Assembly: GCA_002426195.1 (NCBI GenBank)
Contig: DIOT01000027.1
Span: 80,232 to 144,231, forward strand
Direction: 5' to 3'
From: Bacteroidales bacterium UBA5507
GTDB taxonomy: Bacteria; Bacteroidota; Bacteroidia; Bacteroidales; Lentimicrobiaceae
DNA length: 64,000 bases
This document shows positions 55,671 to 64,000 of the stretch, one piece after another; position 1 is the stretch's first letter; every line of letters starts with the position of its first letter. Below the pieces are notes generated by a model. The model was not told where the DNA came from and made no database searches. It saw only the letters and a program-made list of their open reading frames with translations. The translations under genes and the position numbers were made by a program.

Positions 55671-57224
55671 ATGCCGATATTAGGTTCTATAATTAAAAGT
55701 GCGATTGAGATACCGGGGAAAATTCCATTTGAAAGAATTAAAAAGCACAATCCGGCCAGGCAACAGAAGACCACTCTCAGGAAATTAATAAGTAAAGCGC
55801 AGTACACTGCACTTGGTGAAGAGTACGGCTTTGATGAAATTCTGGAGTCGAAAGACATAGTGGGAAACTTCCAAAAGAGAGTGCCAATTTTCGATTACAA
55901 TTCAATTCATCAGAAGTGGTGGTACAGAACATTGCAGGGGGAAAGCTTTGTTGCATGGCCGGGCAGGGTTAAATACTTTGCGCTTAGCTCAGGAACCAGT
56001 GAGGCAACAAGTAAATACATACCGGTTACATCCGATATGCTAAAAGCTATAAAAAGGACCAGTGTAAGGCAGATTTTTTCACTTGCAAAGTACGATTTCC
56101 CGGTTGAGTTTTTTGAGAAGGGCATTCTGATGCTTGGTGGCAGTACCCATCTGCTTTTCAACGGTACTTATTATGAAGGTGACTTATCGGGGATTACAAC
56201 CGGCAATATACCATTCTGGTTTCAGCACTTCTATAAACCCGGAAACAGGATATCAAAAGAACGTGACTGGAATACCAAACTCGAAGAGATTGTCAGGAAA
56301 GCTAAGGACTGGGATATCGGTGTAATAGTGGGTGTTCCTGCATGGTTACAGATATTGATGGAACGGATAATTTCTCATTACAACGTAAAAACCATTCACG
56401 ATATATGGCCAAATCTATCCATCTACGTTCATGGAGGTGTGTCTTTTGCCCCATACCAGAAAACATTTGAGAAGTTGCTGGCTAAGCCTTTAGCTTATAT
56501 AGAAACCTATCTTGCATCGGAAGGGTTTGTAGCATATCAGAACCGTCCTAATGTAAATGGGATGCAATTGGTCCTCGATAATGGATTGTTCTATGAATTC
56601 ATACCCTTCAACAGCAATAATTTTGACGATGAAGGTAATGTGATTCCGGGTGCTGAAACATTGACCATTGAACAGGTTGAGGAAGGAAAAGAGTATGCAC
56701 TTCTGCTTACTACATGTGCAGGTGCGTGGCGGTATCTTATTGGTGATACCATTAAGTTCACATCCAAAAACTTGTCGGAGATTGTTATTACAGGAAGGAT
56801 TAAGCATTTCCTCAATCTTTGTGGTGAACATCTTTCACAGGAAAATATGAACCGGGCAGTACAACTACTCGAGGAACAGCTGAATATAGCAATTCCAGAA
56901 TTTACCGTATCCGGAATAAAGCATGACAGCATGTTCGCCCATAAGTGGTATCTTGGAATAAGCGACAACTATAAAGCAGCTGACGCACAAGCTATCAGAG
57001 AGCAAATTGATCAGAATCTTAAAGACCTTAACGACGATTACAGGGTTGAGAGAATAGCTGCAATAAGGGATGTAAAGGTTGAGTTGCTGCCTTTAGAGCT
57101 TTTTTACAAGTATATGAAGATTATGGGTAAAGAAGGTGGCCAGAATAAATTCCCAAGAGTTATAAAGAAAGAGCAGCTCGCTAAATGGGAAGAGTATTTA
57201 GATCAGAACTTTAGGAACAAGTAG
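55671..57224 (+). CDS. GH3-family acyl-adenylating amide ligase
   Basis: A 517-residue protein of the GH3 family, named after plant enzymes that join hormones to amino acids. Key segments are ALSSGTSEATSKYIPVT (the ATP/P-loop-like SSGTS motif), YLASEGFVAYQNRP, LLTTCAGAWRYLIGDTIKF and GRIKHFLNLCGEHLS (which aligns with the adenylate-binding part). Bacterial members are widespread in Bacteroidota but their substrates are largely unknown. The LysE-type exporter follows 8 bases downstream, hinting that the amide product is exported. It starts 128 bases from the divergent MATE gene. Confidence 0.88.
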   Translation: MPILGSIIKSAIEIPGKIPFERIKKHNPARQQKTTLRKLISKAQYTALGEEYGFDEILESKDIVGNFQKRVPIFDYNSIHQKWWYRTLQGESFVAWPGRVKYFALSSGTSEATSKYIPVTSDMLKAIKRTSVRQIFSLAKYDFPVEFFEKGILMLGGSTHLLFNGTYYEGDLSGITTGNIPFWFQHFYKPGNRISKERDWNTKLEEIVRKAKDWDIGVIVGVPAWLQILMERIISHYNVKTIHDIWPNLSIYVHGGVSFAPYQKTFEKLLAKPLAYIETYLASEGFVAYQNRPNVNGMQLVLDNGLFYEFIPFNSNNFDDEGNVIPGAETLTIEQVEEGKEYALLLTTCAGAWRYLIGDTIKFTSKNLSEIVITGRIKHFLNLCGEHLSQENMNRAVQLLEEQLNIAIPEFTVSGIKHDSMFAHKWYLGISDNYKAADAQAIREQIDQNLKDLNDDYRVERIAAIRDVKVELLPLELFYKYMKIMGKEGGQNKFPRVIKKEQLAKWEEYLDQNFRNK

Positions 57225-57232
57225 AATAGTCT

Positions 57233-57856
57233 ATGAATCCCCTGTTTGAAGGCATGATTTTAGGGATGACTCTGGCAATAATGCTGGGGCCGGCTCTGTT
57301 TACGCTTATCCAAACAAGTATTCACAGGGGATTATACAGAGCTGTAATCCTTGCAACAGGTATATTTTTCAGTGATCTGGCTCTTGTATGGTTGTGCTTT
57401 GTTGGTGCTACCCAAATTCTTGGTAACTCACGCAATGGAATTGTTTTTGGTGTGATTGGTGGAATTATACTAATGGTTTTTGGTGTAATAACTTACCTGA
57501 GGAAAGCAAATATTTCACCTGAAAATGTGATTGAAACAATAAAAAAGCCTACCCCGGTAACTTATATATTTAAAGGTTTCTTTTTGAATATTGCCAACCC
57601 GTTTGTATGGTTGTTCTGGATGTCGGTTATGGTTACTGTCAGTGCAAGATATGGAGCCGGAACTTTCGATACAAAACTCTTTTTTATTGGAACTCTGGTT
57701 ACAATATTTTCATCTGATTTGTTAAAAGTATTCGTAGCCCATCAATTGAAAAGGTATCTGAAACCAAAATTTCTGATTGGCTTAAATCATGCAGTGGGAG
57801 TGCTGTTGGTAATTTTTGGTATTTTCCTGGTTATCAGGACCTTCATTAACTTTTAG
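57233..57856 (+). CDS. LysE/RhtB-family amino-acid exporter
   Basis: A 207-residue membrane protein with six helices. The N-terminus reads GMTLAIMLGPALFTLIQTSIHRG, the family's signature in its first helix and loop; FFLNIANPFVWLFWMSV and the C-terminal helices fit too. LysE-type proteins export basic or neutral amino acids and derivatives. Eight bases after the GH3 gene, so co-transcribed. Convergent with recJ, 38 bases away. Confidence 0.88.
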   Translation: MNPLFEGMILGMTLAIMLGPALFTLIQTSIHRGLYRAVILATGIFFSDLALVWLCFVGATQILGNSRNGIVFGVIGGIILMVFGVITYLRKANISPENVIETIKKPTPVTYIFKGFFLNIANPFVWLFWMSVMVTVSARYGAGTFDTKLFFIGTLVTIFSSDLLKVFVAHQLKRYLKPKFLIGLNHAVGVLLVIFGIFLVIRTFINF

Positions 57857-57894
57857 GCATGGCAATTGTATCTGCCTGCTTACCGATTATTTCT

Positions 57895-59730
57895 TTATGC
57901 TTCCTGATAAACCTTGCCGGAAATATCCTTTAATGGTTTGTCGCTATCGTAGTAAATGTCTTTGATGTTAATTTGTATTTCTCTCTTGTTATTCCACTCA
58001 TTTTCCTCAATATGATAACAGATATTAAAAGGCTGACCAAGACTGATATTTTCAAAGTGGTTGCCCAATTGAAATGCAATAGCAGGTATGGGATTAGAGG
58101 CATATTCCATGTGACCGATTGTGAGTTTTAAATGCTTGTTTTTCAGCAATCGGGCATTGCCATTATCAACTACACCATCGGTTTGGAAAACAGGTACAGG
58201 GTTTCCCGGACCAAAAGGAGCAAACTGCTTCAGTATCCGCAAAAACTTATTGTCGATATCCTTGAGAGTGATTTTGAGGTCGATCTCAACTTCGGGAGTC
58301 ATCATCTCTTTGGTAACTCTGGATGAAACAACTTTTTCAAATCTTTCAATAAAGGTATCCAGATTTTCGGGGCGCATAGAGAGACCTGCTGCATATTTAT
58401 GTCCCCCAAAGTGTTCCAGGAGATTACTGCATTCGTCGAGAGCATCGTAAATGTCGAAATCTTTGATAGATCTGGCTGAACCTGTAATAAGACCGTTTGA
58501 CTGAGTTAAAACAATTGTTGGACGGTAATAAGTTTCAATGAGTCGTGAAGCGACAATTCCTATCACTCCCTTGTGCCATTCCTTATTAAAGACTACTGTA
58601 GATTTTGAATTTTGAAGGCGGGTAATCTTTTTAATATCTTCTAATGCCTCATCAGTAGTCGATAAATCAAGATCGCGACGGGTTGTGTTGAATTCATTAA
58701 TTTGGTTTGCAAGTATTTCAGCATCATTGGCATTGTCGCTTATTAACAGTCTGACAGCGTTTTTACCACTTTCGATGCGACCTGCAGCATTAATACGGGG
58801 TCCAATGAGAAAGACAAGGTCTGAAATTGTTAATTCACGACAGAAGTAACATTCCTCATACAAGGGTGCGTAAATATTGCCATTTGAAGGATTTCCATCA
58901 AAGGGCTTTTTAGTAATATTGGCGTATTTTAGTATTGATTCAAAGCAAGCTCTTGGTTTTGAATTAAGCATTTTCAGTCCGAAAGCCGCCAATATTCTGT
59001 TTTCGCCGGTTATTGGAACAATATCTGAAGCAATACTAACAGCTACCAGGTCGAGGAATTTATATACGGTGTCTGTGGAAAGATTACTTTTTTGTGCGAT
59101 TGCCTGGATAAGTTTAAAACCTACACCACAACCGGAAAGCTCTTTAAATGGATAATCGCAGTCTGATCTTTTAGGATCAAGGACTGCGATTGCCTCGGGG
59201 ATTGCATCACCGGGCCGATGATGGTCACAAATAATAAAGTCGACACCAGCCTCATTGGCATAAGTTATTTTTTCGACAGCTTTAATACCGCAATCCAGAG
59301 CAATAACCAGAGAGAAATTTTCATTTTTAGCGAAGTCAATACCCTGATACGAAATGCCATATCCCTCATGATAACGGTCGGGGATATAGAAATCGATATT
59401 ATCATTTTCGACACCCCATTCTTTAAGAAAGGTATAGACTAAAGCGACAGCAGTGGTTCCATCAACATCGTAATCACCATACACAAGAATTTTCTGGTTC
59501 TTGTTTACAGCTTCAAAAATTCTGTTTACAGCTATATCCATATCCTTCATGAGGAAAGGATTATGGAGTTCATCTAAGCTCGGCCTAAAGAATGATTTTG
59601 CTTCCTGAAATGTGTATATGCCCCTTTGTACAAGTAGTTCTGCGATAATCTCAGTAACGTTTAATTGCTTTGCTAATGAACTGACCTTTGTAGCATCACT
59701 CTTTGGCTTCACCACCCATCTCTTATGCAT
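57895..59730 (-). CDS. recJ: Single-stranded-DNA-specific exonuclease RecJ
   Basis: A 611-residue 5'-3' exonuclease for recombination and repair. DHH-phosphoesterase motifs are VYGDYDVDGTTA, IALDCGIKA, ICDHHRPGDAIP (the DHH), VAVSIASDIVP and, in DHHA1, GGHKYAAGLSM; GPRINAAGRIESG is also present. I start at ATG 59730 (MHKRWVVKPK), as family members do; a start at 59796 would add an unrelated hydrophobic stretch. Longer than many RecJ by some 35 residues, at the C-terminal OB region. Works with ruvC-type resolution encoded at 16311. Confidence 0.94.
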   Translation of the reverse strand: MHKRWVVKPKSDATKVSSLAKQLNVTEIIAELLVQRGIYTFQEAKSFFRPSLDELHNPFLMKDMDIAVNRIFEAVNKNQKILVYGDYDVDGTTAVALVYTFLKEWGVENDNIDFYIPDRYHEGYGISYQGIDFAKNENFSLVIALDCGIKAVEKITYANEAGVDFIICDHHRPGDAIPEAIAVLDPKRSDCDYPFKELSGCGVGFKLIQAIAQKSNLSTDTVYKFLDLVAVSIASDIVPITGENRILAAFGLKMLNSKPRACFESILKYANITKKPFDGNPSNGNIYAPLYEECYFCRELTISDLVFLIGPRINAAGRIESGKNAVRLLISDNANDAEILANQINEFNTTRRDLDLSTTDEALEDIKKITRLQNSKSTVVFNKEWHKGVIGIVASRLIETYYRPTIVLTQSNGLITGSARSIKDFDIYDALDECSNLLEHFGGHKYAAGLSMRPENLDTFIERFEKVVSSRVTKEMMTPEVEIDLKITLKDIDNKFLRILKQFAPFGPGNPVPVFQTDGVVDNGNARLLKNKHLKLTIGHMEYASNPIPAIAFQLGNHFENISLGQPFNICYHIEENEWNNKREIQINIKDIYYDSDKPLKDISGKVYQEA

Positions 59731-59817
59731 CTCTCTTATTTTGGATGGTAAAAATAGTGAATCTAATAAAGAACTGCTAAAATTATTTATGAACAAATAC
59801 TGATATTATGCGAAAAA

Positions 59818-61074
59818 TTACATTGTAGTACGCATAGCTTCAACGGGATCCAGCTTGGAAGCAGTAAGTGCCGGAATGAATCCTGATACTAATCCGATGA
59901 TTGCAGATACTGAAATTCCAAGAATTATATTTCCTGCAGTTAAAATCAACGGCATATCAAAAGTATAGGCGATTATTTTGGTGATGATGAAAATGAGGAA
60001 TAATCCTACAAGACCTCCCAGGAGGGAAAGGAATATTGATTCGAACAGGAATTCCTGGAGTATAAAAGTATTTTTTGCGCCCATTGATTTCTGAATCCCA
60101 ATTTGGCCTGTTCTTTCCCTTACAGATACGAACATGATATTTGCGATACCGAAACCTCCAACAAGTAAAGAGAACCCGCCAATTATCCACCCCACGATAC
60201 TAATGACGCCAAATACGGCATCGAAGCCCTGCGTTATCAAGCTTGTTTGATTAATTGAAAAGTCATCTTCTTGGCCGGGTTTTATTTTTCTAACCGACCG
60301 CATTATGCCTTCAAGCTCATACCTGAGTTCCTCATTTGAGATATTCGGTTTTGCTTTAACTGCAATCATTGCACCTATATTGTCACTCTTAAGATCCATA
60401 TACGACCTGCCGAGTTGAACAGGAATCATTACAACACGGTCATTTGAGTTGCCAAAGTCTATCTTTCCTTCCTTCCTGAATACACCTATAATCTCGAGTT
60501 GACGTCCGAATACCTTTAATTTCTGACCAAGAGGGTCGGCATTATTATAAAGGATTGAAGCAATCTCGGCACCAATAATTGCAACGGGACGACCACCTGC
60601 TGATTCTTCGGCAGTAAAAAAGCGGCCCGATGAAAGCTCGAACGCCATCACATCAGGGTAATCGAATGAAACTGCATTTATGCTTGATTCAACCGAGAGG
60701 TTACCATGCTTTACTTTACGCCATGTTCCAACAGCATAAGCACTTGCTGCAGCAGCCTGACTTTTTCGGTTAATTTCTTCGAGATCATTCAGATCAGGTT
60801 CGGGGCGTTTCATATATTCCCACCAGGGATAATCACCACCAAATGCCCATGGCCATTTCTGCACATACAAAACATTACTTCCCAATGAATTTACACTATC
60901 ACGGATGGTTCTTTCAATTGAATCGAAAATAGTAAATACCGAAATAATTGAAAAAATGCCAATGGTAATTCCAAGAAGCGAGAGAACCGTTCTTACTTTA
61001 TTTACCACAATAGCCTGAAGAGCAAACATTATGCTTTCACGCAGTAATTTGAGATATGTTACAAATTGATTCAT
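59818..61074 (-). CDS. MacB/FtsX-type ABC transporter permease
   Basis: A 418-residue permease. The first helix (~17-42, LLGITIGIFSIISVFTIFD) is followed by a ~220-residue MacB-type periplasmic domain, then three C-terminal helices in the FtsX domain, with SVRERTGQIGIQKSMGAK and the ending ALTASKLDPVEAMRT, both typical. No ATPase gene adjoins it, so its partner is encoded elsewhere, as often in Bacteroidota. Substrate unknown. It follows recJ in the same orientation (upstream of it), 87 bases away. Confidence 0.9.
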   Translation of the reverse strand: MNQFVTYLKLLRESIMFALQAIVVNKVRTVLSLLGITIGIFSIISVFTIFDSIERTIRDSVNSLGSNVLYVQKWPWAFGGDYPWWEYMKRPEPDLNDLEEINRKSQAAAASAYAVGTWRKVKHGNLSVESSINAVSFDYPDVMAFELSSGRFFTAEESAGGRPVAIIGAEIASILYNNADPLGQKLKVFGRQLEIIGVFRKEGKIDFGNSNDRVVMIPVQLGRSYMDLKSDNIGAMIAVKAKPNISNEELRYELEGIMRSVRKIKPGQEDDFSINQTSLITQGFDAVFGVISIVGWIIGGFSLLVGGFGIANIMFVSVRERTGQIGIQKSMGAKNTFILQEFLFESIFLSLLGGLVGLFLIFIITKIIAYTFDMPLILTAGNIILGISVSAIIGLVSGFIPALTASKLDPVEAMRTTM

Positions 61075-61268
61075 GGTCGTGTTTAAGAAAGTAAAAGTAC
61101 TATATATTGTGTTGAGCTTTCACATTAAATTTGGAGTTTGCCGTAAAATTTAATAAAATTGCATATTGTTTGGATTATTGAATCAGACCACTTAAATGAG
61201 TCGTTTTCAGGTTTATTCATTATTCTGCATTGATAAATTTCCGGGTATAAACTTCTTTTTAGCCACAT

Positions 61269-62843
61269 ATGCATTTGCCTAAATCAATTAAAAGAGTACT
61301 GATTTCAGTTTATTATAAAGACGGCCTTGCCTCAATTGTCGAAACGTTAAACAAGAATGGTGTTGAATTGTATTCAACCGGTGGTACTTATGATTTTATT
61401 AAATCATTAGGTGCCCAATGCAATAAAATTGAAGACGTTACCGGATATCCCAGTATTCTAGGGGGAAGAGTGAAGACATTACACCCAAAGGTTTTTGGAG
61501 GAATACTCGGGCGGACACAAAACGACAGTGATAAAAAAGAAATGGCCAGGTATGGATTACAAGCCTTTGATCTGGTGGTCGTTAATCTTTACCCATTTGA
61601 GCAAACCGTATCCTCAGGTGCAACTCATGAAGAAATAGTAGAGAAGATTGACATTGGCGGCATATCTTTAATCAGAGCTGCGGCAAAGAACTATACCGAT
61701 GTGCTGTGTATATCTTCACCCGAACAGTACAAGGCTCTCGATGAAATAGTTAACAGAAAGCCGATAACCATTTCAATTGAAGAGCGTTTACAATTTGCTT
61801 CAGAAGCATTTGAGAAGTCTTCATCTTATGACTCAGCTATTTTTAAATACATGAGTAATGCAGCATCAGGATTTAAGACTGATGAGGTAAGTTCATCAAT
61901 GTCATGTGCTATAGACGACAATACACTAAAAATTAAAGCTCTCAATCCTGTTAAGCTGAGATATGGAGAGAATCCACATCAACAGGGATTGTTTTTTGGC
62001 AACATTGAAGGAATATTCACTCAGCTTCATGGTAAAGAACTGTCGTACAATAACCTTTTAGATCTTGAGGCAGGGCTTTCATTAATGAGAGACTTTGATG
62101 AACCTACATTTGCAATACTTAAGCACAACAACGCGTGTGGCATTGCCAGCAGACCAGCAGTTGTTGACGCATGGAAAGAAGCATTGAATGCCGATCCGCT
62201 CTCAGCATATGGTGGAGTATTGATTTCCAATCAGGTTATAGATGAAGAGGCGGCAAAAGAAATAAACAAGATATTCTTCGAAATCCTGGTAGCTCCCGAC
62301 TTTGAAAAAAATAGCCTTGAAATTCTTCAGACAAAGAAAAATAGAATAATTTTGCGCACTAAATCATTTGATTTTCAGGCTAAACAGTTCAGGAACATTC
62401 TTAACGGCATATTAGTTCAGGATAGAGACTGCAAAACAGAAAATATTGATGATTTAAAGGTCATTACTAACAAAAAACCTGATCGGAGAGAAATGGAAGA
62501 CCTCCTTTTTGCCAATAAAATAGTGAAGCACACAAAATCTAATGCTATAGTGCTGGCTTCCGGAAAGAGGTTATTGGCAAGCGGTACGGGTCAGACTTCA
62601 AGGGTTGATGCACTTAAGCAGGCTATAGAAAAAGCAGCATCATTCGGAATTGATTTACATAATTCGGTTATGGCATCAGATGCATTCTTTCCTTTCGCTG
62701 ATTCAGTTGAAATAGCCAATAAGGCAGGTATAACGAGCGTTATACAGCCGGGTGGTTCTGTAAGGGATCAAGAAACCATTGATTATTGTAATGCCAATAA
62801 TATCAGCATGGTGTTTACCGGTATACGGCATTTTAAACATTAG
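61269..62843 (+). CDS. purH: Bifunctional AICAR transformylase/IMP cyclohydrolase
   Basis: Catalyses the last two steps of purine synthesis (AICAR to FAICAR to IMP). The 524-residue protein has the N-terminal IMP cyclohydrolase domain (~1-145: ELYSTGGTYDFIK, EDVTGYPSILGGRVKTLHPKV in two parts, and the family KTLHPK motif) and the C-terminal AICARFT domain (LRYGENPHQQG, ILKHNNACGIA with the catalytic Lys-His). Start ATG 61269, 194 bases from the divergent ABC permease. The mreB gene follows 41 bases downstream, a purH-mreB-mreC order common in Bacteroidota. Confidence 0.97.
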   Translation: MHLPKSIKRVLISVYYKDGLASIVETLNKNGVELYSTGGTYDFIKSLGAQCNKIEDVTGYPSILGGRVKTLHPKVFGGILGRTQNDSDKKEMARYGLQAFDLVVVNLYPFEQTVSSGATHEEIVEKIDIGGISLIRAAAKNYTDVLCISSPEQYKALDEIVNRKPITISIEERLQFASEAFEKSSSYDSAIFKYMSNAASGFKTDEVSSSMSCAIDDNTLKIKALNPVKLRYGENPHQQGLFFGNIEGIFTQLHGKELSYNNLLDLEAGLSLMRDFDEPTFAILKHNNACGIASRPAVVDAWKEALNADPLSAYGGVLISNQVIDEEAAKEINKIFFEILVAPDFEKNSLEILQTKKNRIILRTKSFDFQAKQFRNILNGILVQDRDCKTENIDDLKVITNKKPDRREMEDLLFANKIVKHTKSNAIVLASGKRLLASGTGQTSRVDALKQAIEKAASFGIDLHNSVMASDAFFPFADSVEIANKAGITSVIQPGGSVRDQETIDYCNANNISMVFTGIRHFKH

Positions 62844-62884
62844 TTCTTTTAACAGGATTTATTCATAGATACAACTAGAAAAAA

Positions 62885-63907
62885 ATGGGACTTTTCTCCT
62901 TCATGACTAAAGAAATTGCAATGGACCTCGGTACGGCCAATACTATCATTATTTATAATGATAAAGTGGTTGTTGATGAGCCATCAATTATAGCTATAGA
63001 GCGCAATACAGGTAAGATAATAGCGGTGGGTAAGAGAGCTATGATGATGCATGGCAAAACCCATGAAAATATAAAGACTATCCGTCCACTTAGAGATGGC
63101 GTTATCGCCGACTTCCAGTCAGCCGAGTATATGATAAGGGAGTTAATAAAGTTGACGGGGTCGACAAGAAGTCTTTTTCCTCCGGCATTAAAGATGGTTA
63201 TTTGTATTCCTTCAGGTATAACTGAAGTAGAAGAAAGAGCTGTAAAAGATTCTGCTGAACAGGCCGGGGCAAAGGAAGTAAGATTGATTCATGAGCCAAT
63301 GGCTGCTGCAATTGGAATAGGAATTGACGTTCTTGAACCTACCGGAAACATGATTATTGACATAGGAGGTGGAACCAGCGAAATTGCTGTAATTGCACTT
63401 GGCGGTATTGTCAATAACAAGTCAATAAGAATTGCCGGTGACGATTTCAATAATGACATTGAAGAGTATATGCGTAAACAGCATAATATCAATATAGGTG
63501 AGAGGACAGCTGAATCAATCAAAATAAATGTTGGAGCCGCAATAACAGAGTTGGATAATCCACCACCTGATTTCCCTGTTCATGGAAGAGATATGCTTAC
63601 TGGTATTCCAAAGGAGATTTATGTTAATTACAGTGAGATTGCTCACTGTCTGGATAAATCAATAAGTAAAATAGAGGCAGCAGTTCTTAATGCACTTGAA
63701 ATGACACCACCTGAGTTATCGGCCGATATTTATCGTACAGGTATTTACCTTGCCGGTGGAGGTTCTATGTTGCGTGGATTAGATAAACGACTGCATCTGA
63801 AGACAAAACTTCCGGTGCATGTTGCTGAAGATCCTTTAAGAGCGGTTGCAAGAGGTACAGGCATTGCACTAAAGAATTTCAATAAATTCACTTTCCTTAT
63901 AAAGTAG
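62885..63907 (+). CDS. mreB: Rod-shape-determining actin homologue MreB
   Basis: A 340-residue actin-like filament protein. Motifs: MDLGTANTIIIYND (phosphate 1), IREPL-type IRPLRDGVIADF, IHEPMAAAIGIG, MIIDIGGGTSEIAVIALGG (phosphate 2) and AGGGSMLRGLDKRL (adenosine). It directs lateral cell-wall synthesis, so the organism is probably rod-shaped. mreC starts 25 bases downstream. Confidence 0.97.
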   Translation: MGLFSFMTKEIAMDLGTANTIIIYNDKVVVDEPSIIAIERNTGKIIAVGKRAMMMHGKTHENIKTIRPLRDGVIADFQSAEYMIRELIKLTGSTRSLFPPALKMVICIPSGITEVEERAVKDSAEQAGAKEVRLIHEPMAAAIGIGIDVLEPTGNMIIDIGGGTSEIAVIALGGIVNNKSIRIAGDDFNNDIEEYMRKQHNINIGERTAESIKINVGAAITELDNPPPDFPVHGRDMLTGIPKEIYVNYSEIAHCLDKSISKIEAAVLNALEMTPPELSADIYRTGIYLAGGGSMLRGLDKRLHLKTKLPVHVAEDPLRAVARGTGIALKNFNKFTFLIK

Positions 63908-63932
63908 CCGCTTAAAGGCTGCATTTAATTGT

Positions 63933-64000
63933 ATGCAATATATTCTGGCATTTATCTGGAAGTATAAATTCTTCTTCTTGTTCCTGGTGCTGGAAGCATT
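63933..64000 (+). CDS. mreC: MreC rod-shape protein, N-terminal fragment (cut by window edge)
   Basis: Only 22 codons are present (MQYILAFIWKYKFFFLFLVL...). The short basic/aromatic start and single hydrophobic helix match the N-terminus of Bacteroidota MreC, and position directly after mreB supports this. The rest lies beyond the window. Confidence 0.75.
   Translation, partial: MQYILAFIWKYKFFFLFLVLEA

Noticed and set aside
59731..59796. recJ start at 59796
   Set aside because: The added residues are unlike the family; MHKRWVVKP at 59730 fits.
1..64000. CRISPR arrays, tRNA/rRNA genes, intact insertion sequences or prophage
   Set aside because: No regular repeat-spacer pattern, cloverleaf, transposase or phage structural gene was recognised on reading both strands.

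Overview
The window reads as the chromosome of a member of the Bacteroidota, most likely an uncultured Bacteroidales-like or Marinilabiliales-like organism. The evidence is type IX secretion (T9SS) C-terminal sorting domains, promoter boxes of the TAnnTTTG type, a single-chain class II glycyl-tRNA synthetase, trimeric-fibre proteins ending in an HLPG...GEMNA segment, and AT-rich coding DNA. No rRNA, tRNA, CRISPR array, intact insertion sequence or prophage was recognised.

Layout. 1-3977 holds the end of topA, an arginase-fold protein that lacks several metal ligands, and a membrane/soluble pair of HdrDE-like Fe-S proteins. 4011-7218 encodes two polytopic GT-C-type glycosyltransferases. 7353-16877 is mostly housekeeping (glyS, pth, rplY, prs, queA, ispD, ruvC), with a glycosyltransferase/flippase-like pair and a methyltransferase whose reading frame is broken at a run of ten C. 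17089-30011 is a 13 kb accessory block on the minus strand, probably one transcription unit. It runs lipoprotein, T9SS cargo protein, YadA-head/fibre protein, small T9SS-sorted protein, a 2157-residue SpvB/RHS protein, a small membrane protein, an orphan RHS tip, and a second small membrane protein. This has the organisation of a polymorphic toxin-immunity locus. 30012-30627 has no gene but contains short hairpins.

30628-35774 has a cysteate synthase (pointing to sulfonolipid synthesis), a BASS-family transporter overlapping an acyltransferase gene, and tryptophanase with a possible leader ORF. 35843-39930 has an orphan sensor kinase and an AsmA-like protein. 40361-49108 is a potassium cluster: kup, a short KdpD-like kinase, a KdpE-like regulator, then trkA and trkH, with dxs inserted on the opposite strand. 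50161-55542 is a minus-strand operon for envelope glycan/lipid work (MATE, GT2, GT9, lipid kinase) ending in hemW. 55671-64000 has a GH3-type ligase, a LysE-type exporter, recJ, an ABC permease, purH, mreB and the start of mreC.

The best candidates for new biology are the T9SS-associated RHS locus with its displaced tip, the poly-C switch in the methyltransferase gene, the cysteate synthase, the metal-ligand-poor arginase homologue and the tryptophanase leader. All functions are inferred from reading the sequence by eye; no database search was possible.
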